Below, piece by piece: positions 35,500 through 44,033 of a stretch of DNA of 64,000 nt; position 1 is the first letter of the stretch; each line of letters starts with the position of its first letter. The notes below the pieces were generated by a model. It was not told the origin of the DNA. It saw only the letters and a list, made by a program, of their open reading frames with translations, and did no database searches. Position numbers and translations under genes: made by a program. This DNA is from a bacterium (GTDB taxonomy: Bacteria > Zixibacteria > MSB-5A5 > CAIYYT01): contig JADJGC010000010.1 of the NCBI GenBank assembly GCA_016708315.1, positions 1 through 64,000 on the forward strand, read 5' to 3'.

Positions 35500-37530
35500 A
35501 TGCACTTTAACAGCCACTTGAAACGCGCTGCACTGGCGTTCGTTGCATTGTTGTCGCTTGCGACAGCAACGGCGTTCGCAGCGCAAAAATCATCATACCA
35601 GTTGATTCAGGATGAGTATTCCAAAGGCAATATGACCGTCCAGGAACGTCTGCTGCTTGAAGTGCAGTCGATCAAAAACCAGGGCGCCTTGCCTTCTCAC
35701 CTGCAATCCGCAGCTATCGAAACCAATAAGTGCGCCACCGAGATTCTGCTCGAGGTCCGTCAGAACTGGGAGCTGTTTGACTCAGAAAGTCAGGCGATGT
35801 TTAGAGAAATCATGGCGCGCCCGACAAGATCCTTCAGCTACAATTCTCCCGGCGGCCAGTTCAAAATCTGGTACAACACAACCAGCACCCACGCTGTGCC
35901 GACCACCGATACCGCGCCCGCAAATGGCATCCCCGACTACGTCGAGTGGATAGCCGCTTATTGCGACAGCTCATATCGCGCAGAAATCACCAATCTCGGT
36001 CACCTGCCTCCGCCATCTGATGGCGTCGTCGGCGGTGATGGTCGCTACGATATCTACACCGAAGAAATGGGCTACTACGGATATACTCAGCCGGAAACAG
36101 CCGGCCCCAATGCCTGGAATGATGCCAGCAGTTATATTTCGGTTCATCGCAACTTTGTCGGATTCCCGGCTAACGATGACCCGGAAGGCGACGTCAAAGG
36201 CGCCGCCAAAGTTACCTGCGCACACGAATACTACCACGCCGTCCAGTTTGCGTACGACGTTGGCGAAAACGTCTGGTTCATGGAAGCTGCCGCCACTTGG
36301 ATGGAAGACTATGTCTATGACCCGGTCAACGATAACTACAACTATTGCAGCGATTGGTTCTCAAATCCCGATTGGTCGCTTCACTCAACGACCGACCTGC
36401 ATCTATATGCCGCATTCATCTGGCCGGTCTATCTCGTCCAAAATTTCGGTGCTGCCATTATGCCGGATATTTGGGATGAATTGATCAGCACGTCGCCGTA
36501 TCCAGCATTCACAACCGTACTTGCAGCCCACAGCACTACACTCAATCCGAATTACGCGCGCTTTGCTGCTTGGAACTTCATCACCAACACGCGCAACGAC
36601 GGCTTGCATTTCGAGGAAGCAGTTCGTTACCCGCTAATCAGCTTGGTGCGCACGCACAATACCTATCCAGTTGTAGGACAACTTCCCATTGCCAGCAAAT
36701 ATCCTGATGCCATGGGCTCCAACTATGTCCTCTTCAACATCCCCGGCGATGCCAACTCGATTACCGTCACATTTAACGGTGACAACACGACACCGTGGAT
36801 TGTAACGATGATGCCTTGGAAAAGCTCGCCTTCCGATATTTACGCTGAATCAACTATGGTCCTGAACGGTTCCGGAGACGGTACTTTCACCCTCTACAGC
36901 GCGAACAGCTGGAGTTCACTGGTCATGGTTATCACCAACGTCAGCCAGACTCTCAATGACAAAGGCTACTCCTACGGCGCTACCTACACTAACGCACCAA
37001 CCGTAGCCGTAAATGTCAATTCAGTGGCTGATGATAGCGTTTATTCGAATTCGTCGACTTCAACTTACTTCCTTGTCCAGAATTCAGGAGCCAACGCGGA
37101 GACCTTCAACCTGACAGCCGGCAACTCCCTCGGCTGGACCGTGACGCCATCAGTGCCTTCAGTAGCACTGAATCCGGCTCAATCGTCACTGGTGAATGTC
37201 CAGGTCGTCTGTCCGGCAGGAACGCTGCCGAGCGTCTTCAACAACGTCACTCTACTTGCTGAAGCGACTTCGTTATCCGGTGTGTCCGATGCCGACACTG
37301 CGCTCGTCGAAGTCATGATCATGCATGGCGACGCCGACAACTCCGGCGCGATCACGGTCAGTGACGCCGTCTACTGCATCGCGTACATCTTCGCCGGTGG
37401 CCCAACTCCGGTTCCGGTTTTGGATGCCGGCGACGCTAACTGCGACGTTGCGGTCGGTATTTCTGATGCGGTGTACCTGATTGCTTATGTCTTTGCCGGT
37501 GGAGCCCCTCCGCCGTGCAATCCGTTCTAA
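35500..37530 (+). CDS. Secreted zinc metalloprotease-like protein with dockerin-like end (paralog 2)
   Basis: 676 residues; ATG 35500 after GGAGATC. Signal peptide ALAFVALLSLATATAFA. Zinc site TCAHEYYHAVQFAYD (HEYYH at 242-246) is followed by MEAAATWMEDYVYDPVNDNYNY, aligned throughout with the preceding gene. Shared flanks (PDYVEW...; LGHLPPPSD; GYYGYT.PE.AGP.AWND) show a tandem duplication. It has an extra Ig-like domain (about 500-605) before the paired dockerin-like loops (GDADNSGAITVSDAVYCI, DANCDVAVGISDAVYLI) ending PPCNPF. A terminator follows at 37558. Confidence 0.85.
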   Translation: MHFNSHLKRAALAFVALLSLATATAFAAQKSSYQLIQDEYSKGNMTVQERLLLEVQSIKNQGALPSHLQSAAIETNKCATEILLEVRQNWELFDSESQAMFREIMARPTRSFSYNSPGGQFKIWYNTTSTHAVPTTDTAPANGIPDYVEWIAAYCDSSYRAEITNLGHLPPPSDGVVGGDGRYDIYTEEMGYYGYTQPETAGPNAWNDASSYISVHRNFVGFPANDDPEGDVKGAAKVTCAHEYYHAVQFAYDVGENVWFMEAAATWMEDYVYDPVNDNYNYCSDWFSNPDWSLHSTTDLHLYAAFIWPVYLVQNFGAAIMPDIWDELISTSPYPAFTTVLAAHSTTLNPNYARFAAWNFITNTRNDGLHFEEAVRYPLISLVRTHNTYPVVGQLPIASKYPDAMGSNYVLFNIPGDANSITVTFNGDNTTPWIVTMMPWKSSPSDIYAESTMVLNGSGDGTFTLYSANSWSSLVMVITNVSQTLNDKGYSYGATYTNAPTVAVNVNSVADDSVYSNSSTSTYFLVQNSGANAETFNLTAGNSLGWTVTPSVPSVALNPAQSSLVNVQVVCPAGTLPSVFNNVTLLAEATSLSGVSDADTALVEVMIMHGDADNSGAITVSDAVYCIAYIFAGGPTPVPVLDAGDANCDVAVGISDAVYLIAYVFAGGAPPPCNPF

Positions 37531-37557
37531 TCTGATTTCTAATTAAGCAAAACAATC

Positions 37558-37592
37558 GGCGCCGTTCCGAAAGGAATGGCGCCGTTCGATTT
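37558..37592 (+). terminator. Rho-independent terminator-like hairpin
   Basis: GGCGCCGTTCC (37558-37568), loop GAAA, GGAATGGCGCC (37573-37583, one G-U pair), then GTTCGATTTT. It separates the metalloprotease pair from the kinase operon. Confidence 0.75.
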
Positions 37593-37692
37593 TCAGTATA
37601 TTCTCAACCGGGCATTTTTAGTTGACGCTGGAATCCCTTCTAGGTTTCTTGCAGATTCGTAAACCTTAACGACTTGATATTGTGGGACTTAA

Positions 37693-39723
37693 ATGGACTT
37701 GAAGCGCGTCGGCAAATACGACATCCTTGATAAACTCGGTGAGGGCGGCTTTGGCGCCGTTTACCTCGCTCACCATACCAAGCTCCAGAAGCAGGTCGCT
37801 CTCAAGATTCTCCATCCCCAGGTAGCCTCGGACGAAATGCTCGCCGCCTACTTCGAAAGGGAAGCCCTCGCATTGGCGCGCCTCGAGCATCCGAATATCG
37901 TTCGTGTTTATGACTATGACCAAGTCGATGGCCTCAGTTTCATTGTCATGGAATATGTCGATGGCACCAACCTCGACCGCATCTTGCGTGATAAGAAATA
38001 CCTCAGCGCCATTGAATCGATTCCGATTTTTGAACAGCTTCTCGCGGCGCTCGGATATGCCCACGTCAACGGCATTGTTCACCGCGACATCAAGCCGTCC
38101 AATATCATGATCACCAAGGCGAACATCGTCAAGATCACCGACTTCGGAATTGCCAAAGTCGCCGGCAGCACTAAGCTAACGCGTACCGGCACCGGCGCCG
38201 GATCCTTGCTCTATATGTCACCGGAACAGATTCGCGGCAAAGACATCGATAACCGCAGCGATCTGTACTCCGTCGGTGTAACAATGTATCAAGTCCTCAC
38301 TGGCCGCACGCCCTTCGAAGCTGATTCCGATTACGAAATCATGACCGGACATCTTGAAAAAACTGCGCCTCCGCCCACTGAATTTCGAAGCAGTCTGCCG
38401 AAGTCGATTTCCGATGTTGTGATGAAGTCATTGGAAAAGAAACCGGAGCGTCGCTTCCAGAATGCCGAAGAGATGTCCAACGCATTGCGCGGACTCGACC
38501 TGCCCGAATCTTCAGATAAGACAGTAATCCAGCGTTCAGCAGTATATAGCGAACGCACCGTGCGAACTGCACCGCCGGAACATCCCGCTCCGCCCGTGTC
38601 GCCGCCCACTTCCGAGTCGACACGCCCGAGCGGCAAGGGGAAGTTGGTCGGAATTCTCGCCGCGGTAGTTTTGGTTGCCGTTGCTGCAATTTACTACCTG
38701 ATGCAGCCATCAACAGAATCCCCAACAAAGTCGGCTACATTTTCCGACTCATTGACGACTGCTTTCGATTTGTACGAAAAGAAACTATTCCCCGAAGCTG
38801 CCGACTTGTTCGCCAGTCTACGCCAGTCGAATTCCGCCTCAGTTGGACAAAAACTCGAAATTCGCCAGTTTCAGGCGGCCTCGAAGCTGATGGATCAGCA
38901 AATCTCTGCCGCCAGCGAAATCCTCAAGGAACTTTACTCCGAATCACCCGGCACTGAGTTCGCCGACAATCGTTTCCCGCCAGCGCTTGTCAAGATGTGG
39001 AGCGGCCTCAAACAGACGCCCCTTCCAACGGGAGGTTTTGATCTGACATTGGCCAACTATCAACAATTCGCTCCGGTCACGGTGGAATTCGAGGGCAAGA
39101 AAGAACAATACACAGGATCCACCTTTGCCAAGAAAAATCTCGCCCCGGGTGAGTACATAGTCCGAATTGAAGGCAAGGGCTCAAAGCCTCTGGCACAGAG
39201 CTTCAATGTGGCCGATGTTGTTGTTAGCAAATCACTTACGCTTACAGCGGCTGTCTCGACGGCAACCGGAAGCATCGTTGTCGTCGTTGAAAACTACAAG
39301 ATATTCGAACCGGTGACTGTTGTATTCGACGGGAAGAGTGTACAATATGGCGGACAACCAGTGACATTCTCAGACGTGGCTAAAGGCAATTACGAAGTTG
39401 GCATCATCACCGATGTCGGCAGACTCACAGAAGTCGTCAATGTTGACGGCAATGAAGTACGTAAGGTCTTTGAACCGGTAAATAAGGACAGCAAACTGAC
39501 CATCGCGTCGCTTGTCGAAAACAACCCTAATGAAGTCGTCGCGGCGCAGGTCTATATCGATAATGAAAAGATCGTCGATGGCGAAACTCCGTTTCCAATC
39601 CGTCTCATGCAGGGAACGCACAAGATTTGGATCGAACATCCCGACTTTCGCACCATCGATAAGCCGAAATATATCAATCTCCGTGGCGACGAGCTCGTTG
39701 AACTGCGTCTGCGGAAGAAATGA
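37693..39723 (+). CDS. Membrane Ser/Thr protein kinase (PknB-like)
   Basis: 676 residues. The kinase domain spans about 8-270: GEGGFGAVYLA (16-26), Lys38 in VALKIL, HRDIKPSN (130-137, catalytic Asp132), DFG at 150-152, and SPEQIRG. A Pro-rich juxtamembrane linker precedes one membrane helix at about 317-336 (LVGILAAVVLVAVAAIYYLM). Outside are about 340 residues with a helical part (340-430, TPR-like) and three or four repeated beta modules of PEGA type (VTVEFEGKKEQYTG; VTVVFDGKSVQYGG; QVYIDNEKIVDGETPFPI). No PASTA repeats. The CsgG-like gene begins 53 bases downstream, so the kinase may govern the surface-assembly operon. Confidence 0.92.
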   Translation: MDLKRVGKYDILDKLGEGGFGAVYLAHHTKLQKQVALKILHPQVASDEMLAAYFEREALALARLEHPNIVRVYDYDQVDGLSFIVMEYVDGTNLDRILRDKKYLSAIESIPIFEQLLAALGYAHVNGIVHRDIKPSNIMITKANIVKITDFGIAKVAGSTKLTRTGTGAGSLLYMSPEQIRGKDIDNRSDLYSVGVTMYQVLTGRTPFEADSDYEIMTGHLEKTAPPPTEFRSSLPKSISDVVMKSLEKKPERRFQNAEEMSNALRGLDLPESSDKTVIQRSAVYSERTVRTAPPEHPAPPVSPPTSESTRPSGKGKLVGILAAVVLVAVAAIYYLMQPSTESPTKSATFSDSLTTAFDLYEKKLFPEAADLFASLRQSNSASVGQKLEIRQFQAASKLMDQQISAASEILKELYSESPGTEFADNRFPPALVKMWSGLKQTPLPTGGFDLTLANYQQFAPVTVEFEGKKEQYTGSTFAKKNLAPGEYIVRIEGKGSKPLAQSFNVADVVVSKSLTLTAAVSTATGSIVVVVENYKIFEPVTVVFDGKSVQYGGQPVTFSDVAKGNYEVGIITDVGRLTEVVNVDGNEVRKVFEPVNKDSKLTIASLVENNPNEVVAAQVYIDNEKIVDGETPFPIRLMQGTHKIWIEHPDFRTIDKPKYINLRGDELVELRLRKK

Positions 39724-39776
39724 TTTTCTTTGCGAGAATTTTTCAAACTGTTAGGTTGAACGAAAGGAATCCTATT

Positions 39777-40784
39777 ATGCGGAAATTGAACATCGTCATG
39801 GCGTTCGTCATGTTGTTGCTGCTTGTTGTTGCAGCCAACGCCGGCGTCAAGGAAGACCTCGACAAGGTCAGCCAACTGTATCGCACCGGCCAGTTCGCCG
39901 ATGCTGTGATCAAGGCCTCCGATTTGGTCGCCCAGCCCGGACTGTCAACTCAGGACAGCATCGCCGCGCTCACCTGGCTCTCCAAAGCTGCCGCCGTCAA
40001 CAATCAAGAACCGGTCGCGGTCAGCTATCTTGGCGCATTGGTCAAGATGGACCCGAATACTTCCTTTAACGAAGACATAGAACACAAGAAGTTCGCCCGC
40101 ACCTGGATCAAGTTCTGCCAGGACACCGGTTTCAAGCCCGGCATGCGCGAGAAGATGATCACTGTCTACGCCGCCGACTTCTCCAACGGTTCGATTGTTG
40201 ATGCCGAGAAGTATGCCTCCGCCGGTATCGGCGTTGCCGCTATGATGAATAGCACGCTTACGCAATCAGGCGTTGTTTATGTCCCGTCGCGCGAAAAAAT
40301 CAACTTCATCACCGACGAACTGAAAATGTCGCAAAGCGACCTCGCCGATGAAAACACTCGGCTTCAGGTCGGCAAGGTTGTCGGCGTCCAGAACTTCGTA
40401 TTCGGTACATTCATGAAGATGGAAGATAACAAAGTCCGCATCATGGCTCGCATCATCGACACCGAAACCAGCTTGCCGAAAAAGAGCTTCAGCCTTGAAG
40501 GCAAGGAAGGCAAGATCGGCCAGCTCATTGGTATGGTCAGCGATTCAATCCTGACCTATTTCAACGTGCAAGCCGACGCTATCAAGAAGGCCGGCGCCAA
40601 GGTTCCCGATGTCAGCCTCGCCGCTGTACTCGCACAGTCGCGCGGTATCGCCTTCGAAGAGAAGGGCGACCTTGAATCAGCCAATAAATATTATGCCGAG
40701 GCCCTGCAGATTTCTCCGAACTTCGTTATGGCCTCCGAACGTAAACAGAGAGTAGAATTGGAGATCAAATCAAACTCACAATGA
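39777..40784 (+). CDS. CsgG-like periplasmic protein with TPR
   Basis: 335 residues from ATG 39777 (GAAAGGA upstream; the open frame extends to 39720). Signal peptide IVMAFVMLLLLVVAANAG. The N-terminal TPR-like helices (about 20-110) are followed by a CsgG-like alpha/beta domain: ITVYAADFSNGS, TQSGVVYVPSREKINFI, LQVGKVVGVQNFVFGTF. A TPR-like piece sits at the C-terminus (ARGIAFEEKGDLESANKYYA-like). CsgG is the outer-membrane pore for curli; in this subfamily the domain often occurs without pore formation. The stop overlaps the next start (ATGA). Confidence 0.78.
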   Translation: MRKLNIVMAFVMLLLLVVAANAGVKEDLDKVSQLYRTGQFADAVIKASDLVAQPGLSTQDSIAALTWLSKAAAVNNQEPVAVSYLGALVKMDPNTSFNEDIEHKKFARTWIKFCQDTGFKPGMREKMITVYAADFSNGSIVDAEKYASAGIGVAAMMNSTLTQSGVVYVPSREKINFITDELKMSQSDLADENTRLQVGKVVGVQNFVFGTFMKMEDNKVRIMARIIDTETSLPKKSFSLEGKEGKIGQLIGMVSDSILTYFNVQADAIKKAGAKVPDVSLAAVLAQSRGIAFEEKGDLESANKYYAEALQISPNFVMASERKQRVELEIKSNSQ

Positions 40785-42079
40785 GAAACGGATTTCTCGC
40801 AACTCTAACAGTATTCGTGATAGCCGGTGTGATCGGTGGGTGTGCAAGCACCTCCAACACCGGCACTCGCGTTCTCGGCAAGGGCGATTATGAGCGTGCC
40901 GCTTCGCTCTATCGCGAACGCCTGCAGAAAGCTCCCGACAAAGCCGAACTTTGGCGCGGACTTGGCATCGCCTACTATCAACTCGATAGCCTCGATGCCG
41001 CATCACAAGCATTCGACAAGGCAACCCAACTCTCGCCGAATGACGCCTCATCAGTGTTCTATCGCGGCATGATCGCCGAACGCAAAGGCAACTTCGATGG
41101 CGCTCGCGAAAACTATCGCAAGTATCTCTCGATGAGCGGTGACCCGCGACTTCAGTCCGAGGCCAAAAAACGCCTCCGCTGGATAGAAGATGACAACCTC
41201 CAAAAAGTCGTCACTTCCGCCATCTCTAATGAGAAGAACGTCAACGTCTCCGAGATTCCCGGCAATACTGCCGCAATCGTACGCTTCGATGCAACAGCAT
41301 TACCCCAGCAATATCGCTCGTTGGGGCGCGGCATTGCCGAGCTTATCTACGCCGACCTTGCCAATGTCCCGAACTTGACCCTCGTCGAGCGCTTGGAACT
41401 TGCCGCACTACAAGACGAACTGAAGTTGAGCCAGTCGGAATTCTCAGACAAATTCACCTCTCCGCGTATTGGCCGCTTGGTCGGCGCGGCGAAAATCGTC
41501 ACCGGCCAATTGAATGCCAAACCCGACAACGGTATCGAACTCGATGCCGGTATCATCGATGTCGGACCCGGTCTGGCAAGCTACCCCGACCGCAAAGAGG
41601 GAAAGGTCAACGACTTTTTCAAAATGCAGAAGGAACTTAGCTTCGATATTATCTCCAAACTTGGTTATGAAATCACACCGCAGATCCGTAATGCCATCAG
41701 CAAACCGGCTACCGAGTCGATTCTGGCGCTCATTGCCTATTCTCGCGGTCTCGAATATGTCGATCAGGGAATGTACTCGCTGGCAGAGGCTGAATTCAAA
41801 GCCGCAATCAACGAGGACGCCAACTTCGGCTTGGCGAAAAACGCCATCCAGGAATTCGGCGGCTTGTCCGATTACGACGGCAAACTCAAGCCGATCGGCG
41901 AAGTCGCTGCTTTGGCGAACACGGAAGTCGTCGAACAGGGCAAGACCGAAGTCGACCGCAGCGTGATTATCGAACGGTTGCAGGAATCAACCCGAGGTAC
42001 CGCGCCTGAAGATGAAAACCCGTACGTGACACCGCGTGTCACCAAGGGAACAGTTGTAGTAAGAGGGAGGACCGACTGA
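40781..42079 (+). CDS. CsgG-like lipoprotein with TPR repeats
   Basis: 432 residues with signal and lipobox VIGGCAS (Cys21). Residues about 30-130 are TPR repeats (AELWRGLGIAYYQLDSLDAA; SVFYRGMIAERKGNFDGARE). About 155-300 is a good CsgG-type domain: AAIVRFDATAL, GIAELIYADLANVPNLTLVE, RLELAALQDELKLSQSE, then GRLVGAAKIVTGQL. A further TPR is at about 320-350 (SRGLEYVDQGMYSLAEAEFK). The lipoprotein anchor and domain agree with an outer-membrane assembly or secretion role. It overlaps its upstream paralog by four bases. Confidence 0.85.
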   Translation: MRNGFLATLTVFVIAGVIGGCASTSNTGTRVLGKGDYERAASLYRERLQKAPDKAELWRGLGIAYYQLDSLDAASQAFDKATQLSPNDASSVFYRGMIAERKGNFDGARENYRKYLSMSGDPRLQSEAKKRLRWIEDDNLQKVVTSAISNEKNVNVSEIPGNTAAIVRFDATALPQQYRSLGRGIAELIYADLANVPNLTLVERLELAALQDELKLSQSEFSDKFTSPRIGRLVGAAKIVTGQLNAKPDNGIELDAGIIDVGPGLASYPDRKEGKVNDFFKMQKELSFDIISKLGYEITPQIRNAISKPATESILALIAYSRGLEYVDQGMYSLAEAEFKAAINEDANFGLAKNAIQEFGGLSDYDGKLKPIGEVAALANTEVVEQGKTEVDRSVIIERLQESTRGTAPEDENPYVTPRVTKGTVVVRGRTD

Positions 42080-42111
42080 GCGTTTGTTATCGGATTGCGA
42101 CGATCGTCTCA

Positions 42112-43233
42112 TTGTTAATTGTTATCGCATCAAGCACGAATCTCAATGCCCAGATCGTCTATGGACAGACCAAAGCAATGTCGGCGCGCATTGTTTATCA
42201 AAGCTGGAAGCTTACCGTTGGCGGCGAAGAACTCAATCTCACCCAGTCAGCGTTCCCATTCAATTTCTATCTACCCGTAGCGGATAACTGGGAGGTTCAT
42301 CTTACCTCTGCCATTAGCCGCTCCAACCTCGATGCGTCCGAGCTTACCGCAACACTGACTTCGATGTCGGGTACGTCAGTTCGAGTATTCCACTCGTTTG
42401 CCGAAGACCGCGTTTTCGTCTCTGGCGGCATCGTCTTGCCGCTCGGCCAGACCAATCTTGACACCGTTCAAGTGCTCCTCGCTGAGTTGATTTCCGATGA
42501 CTATCTCACGACCCCTGTCAAACAGGTTAGCGAAGGGCTCGGCTTCACCGGCCAAATCGGAGTTGCCTCGGAAGCCAACGAATGGTTGCTATATGGCGCC
42601 ACTCTCAGCTACAATCTCAACGGCCCGTTCACCTATCTCGAAGACGGCGACAAATACAATCCCGGTGATGAAATCGCAATCCAGGGTTCGGCCACTGCCC
42701 AGCAGGGCGATGCCGCACTCGATCTGGATTTGTCTTACCGCCACTATATGGCTGACAAAGTCGAAGGTACCGAAGTCTTCAAAAGCGGCGGTGTTCTTTC
42801 ATTCGTAGCGACGGGAAGAAAACAATTCAACAAAGCCGGTGTCGCATTGACTTTAGCTCACATCATGCGCAATAAGAACTCGGTTCTCTTTGGATCATCA
42901 CTTGAAAGCGAAGACAAAAACTCCAATAGCGACAAATCCGTCATCAGCGGAACATTCGCCTACAAACTTTCGCCGCAAGTCACCGCTTCGCTTCTTGCGG
43001 GATATCGAACTTTGTCGGCAAACGACTACGAATCCAGTTCGACCAATTTCTTCGGCAAGTCAGACGTCGTCTCATTTGGCGGCGGCCTTGAATACGCAGC
43101 TCCCGATCAACGCTACTCATTCTTCGGCAGACTAGTCATGAACAATGGTGAAGCCAACAAAGACGCGCCAAAGGATCAAATCATTGATGTTGCCGGCACC
43201 GAATTCAGCTTCGGCGGGAGGTTGCGATTCTAA
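42112..43233 (+). CDS. Outer-membrane beta-barrel-like protein
   Basis: About 373 residues from TTG 42112; the signal peptide is incomplete from there. The same frame reads SVCYRIATIVSLLIVIASS back to a CTG at 42076 that overlaps the upstream TGA, so a CTG start coupled to the previous gene is likely. The mature part is a series of amphipathic strands (VHLTSAISRSNLDASELTAT; DAALDLDLSYRHYM; GTFAYKLSPQVTASLLAGYR) and ends GTEFSFGGRLRF with the C-terminal Phe typical of Bam substrates. The stop TAA shares a base with the ATG of the cohesin-like gene. Confidence 0.75.
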   Translation: MLIVIASSTNLNAQIVYGQTKAMSARIVYQSWKLTVGGEELNLTQSAFPFNFYLPVADNWEVHLTSAISRSNLDASELTATLTSMSGTSVRVFHSFAEDRVFVSGGIVLPLGQTNLDTVQVLLAELISDDYLTTPVKQVSEGLGFTGQIGVASEANEWLLYGATLSYNLNGPFTYLEDGDKYNPGDEIAIQGSATAQQGDAALDLDLSYRHYMADKVEGTEVFKSGGVLSFVATGRKQFNKAGVALTLAHIMRNKNSVLFGSSLESEDKNSNSDKSVISGTFAYKLSPQVTASLLAGYRTLSANDYESSSTNFFGKSDVVSFGGGLEYAAPDQRYSFFGRLVMNNGEANKDAPKDQIIDVAGTEFSFGGRLRF

Positions 43234-44033
43234 TGCATATCATTCGCCTTCTTGCGCTCATTACGGTGCTTGCCGTTATTGCCGGTTGCTCCGGCAGTTC
43301 AACAAACTCCGGCGGCTCCAAAGAAGTCACTATTACCTCGCTGCTCAAAGAAGCGGGTCTCGGCGAGAATATAACTGAGATATTGCTAACCATCAGCGGT
43401 GAGGGCTTCGAAACCATCACGCACGATCTTGATATCGTCGACGGCGTCGCAACAATCACCACCGATGTCCCCATCGGCGAAGACCGAACCTTCGAAATGA
43501 CCGCATTCAACAATACTGAAATTGCTCTCTATTCCGGCAGTGCCATAGCCGACGTCTTCACCGGCGTCATTACCGAAGTCGATATCAAAATGGAACCGCT
43601 CGTACCGATGATTCGCGTAAGTCCGATGTTCAGCGAAGTCGGTATCGAAGAAAACAAATCAATTAGCATCTTCGTGCATAACGTCGATTCGCTCTTCGGC
43701 GCAAGTTTCCGGCTCGAATACGACACAGCGCTCGTTGAAGTCGTCTCTGTCGTCGCAGGGAATATCTTCGCAGGCAAGGATGCGCTTTTCTTCACGCAAA
43801 CGCGTCCCGGATATGTCGCCGTCGCCTATTCCATCAAAGGCAATCAATCGGCGCAGGGAGTATCAATCGACGGCACAATCGCCGTGATCACTATTGCCGG
43901 AAAAGCCGCTGGAACTTCATCGCTGGGGATCCCGCAAGAAACCTTGAGCCTTATCGATTGGCAGGGAAACTCTCTGCCGCGTGAGGAAGTCCTCTTTATC
44001 GAGGAAGGGGAGATTCGCATAGATGCTCCGTAA
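43233..44033 (+). CDS. Lipoprotein with cohesin-like domain
   Basis: 266 residues; lipobox VIAGCSG (Cys19). Residues about 35-115 form an Ig-like beta domain. Residues about 125-255 match the pattern of a type I-like cohesin: VGIEENKSISIFVHNVDSLF, GASFRLEYDTALVEVVSVV, GNIFAGKDALFF, then DGTIAVITIAGKAAGTSSLG. Cohesins bind dockerins, and many dockerin-like C-termini occur within this window, including one in the next gene. A lipid anchor would hold the cohesin on the outer membrane. It overlaps both neighbours (TAATG at 43231; 11-base overlap at 44023), so it is embedded in the operon. Cohesin-type domains also occur without dockerin partners, so binding is inference. Confidence 0.8.
   Translation: MHIIRLLALITVLAVIAGCSGSSTNSGGSKEVTITSLLKEAGLGENITEILLTISGEGFETITHDLDIVDGVATITTDVPIGEDRTFEMTAFNNTEIALYSGSAIADVFTGVITEVDIKMEPLVPMIRVSPMFSEVGIEENKSISIFVHNVDSLFGASFRLEYDTALVEVVSVVAGNIFAGKDALFFTQTRPGYVAVAYSIKGNQSAQGVSIDGTIAVITIAGKAAGTSSLGIPQETLSLIDWQGNSLPREEVLFIEEGEIRIDAP

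Noticed and set aside
19896..37530. Classical cellulosome
   Set aside because: No glycoside hydrolase or carbohydrate-binding cellulosomal enzyme is visible. The recognisable dockerin-like partners are peptidases, and the loops differ from clostridial dockerins.
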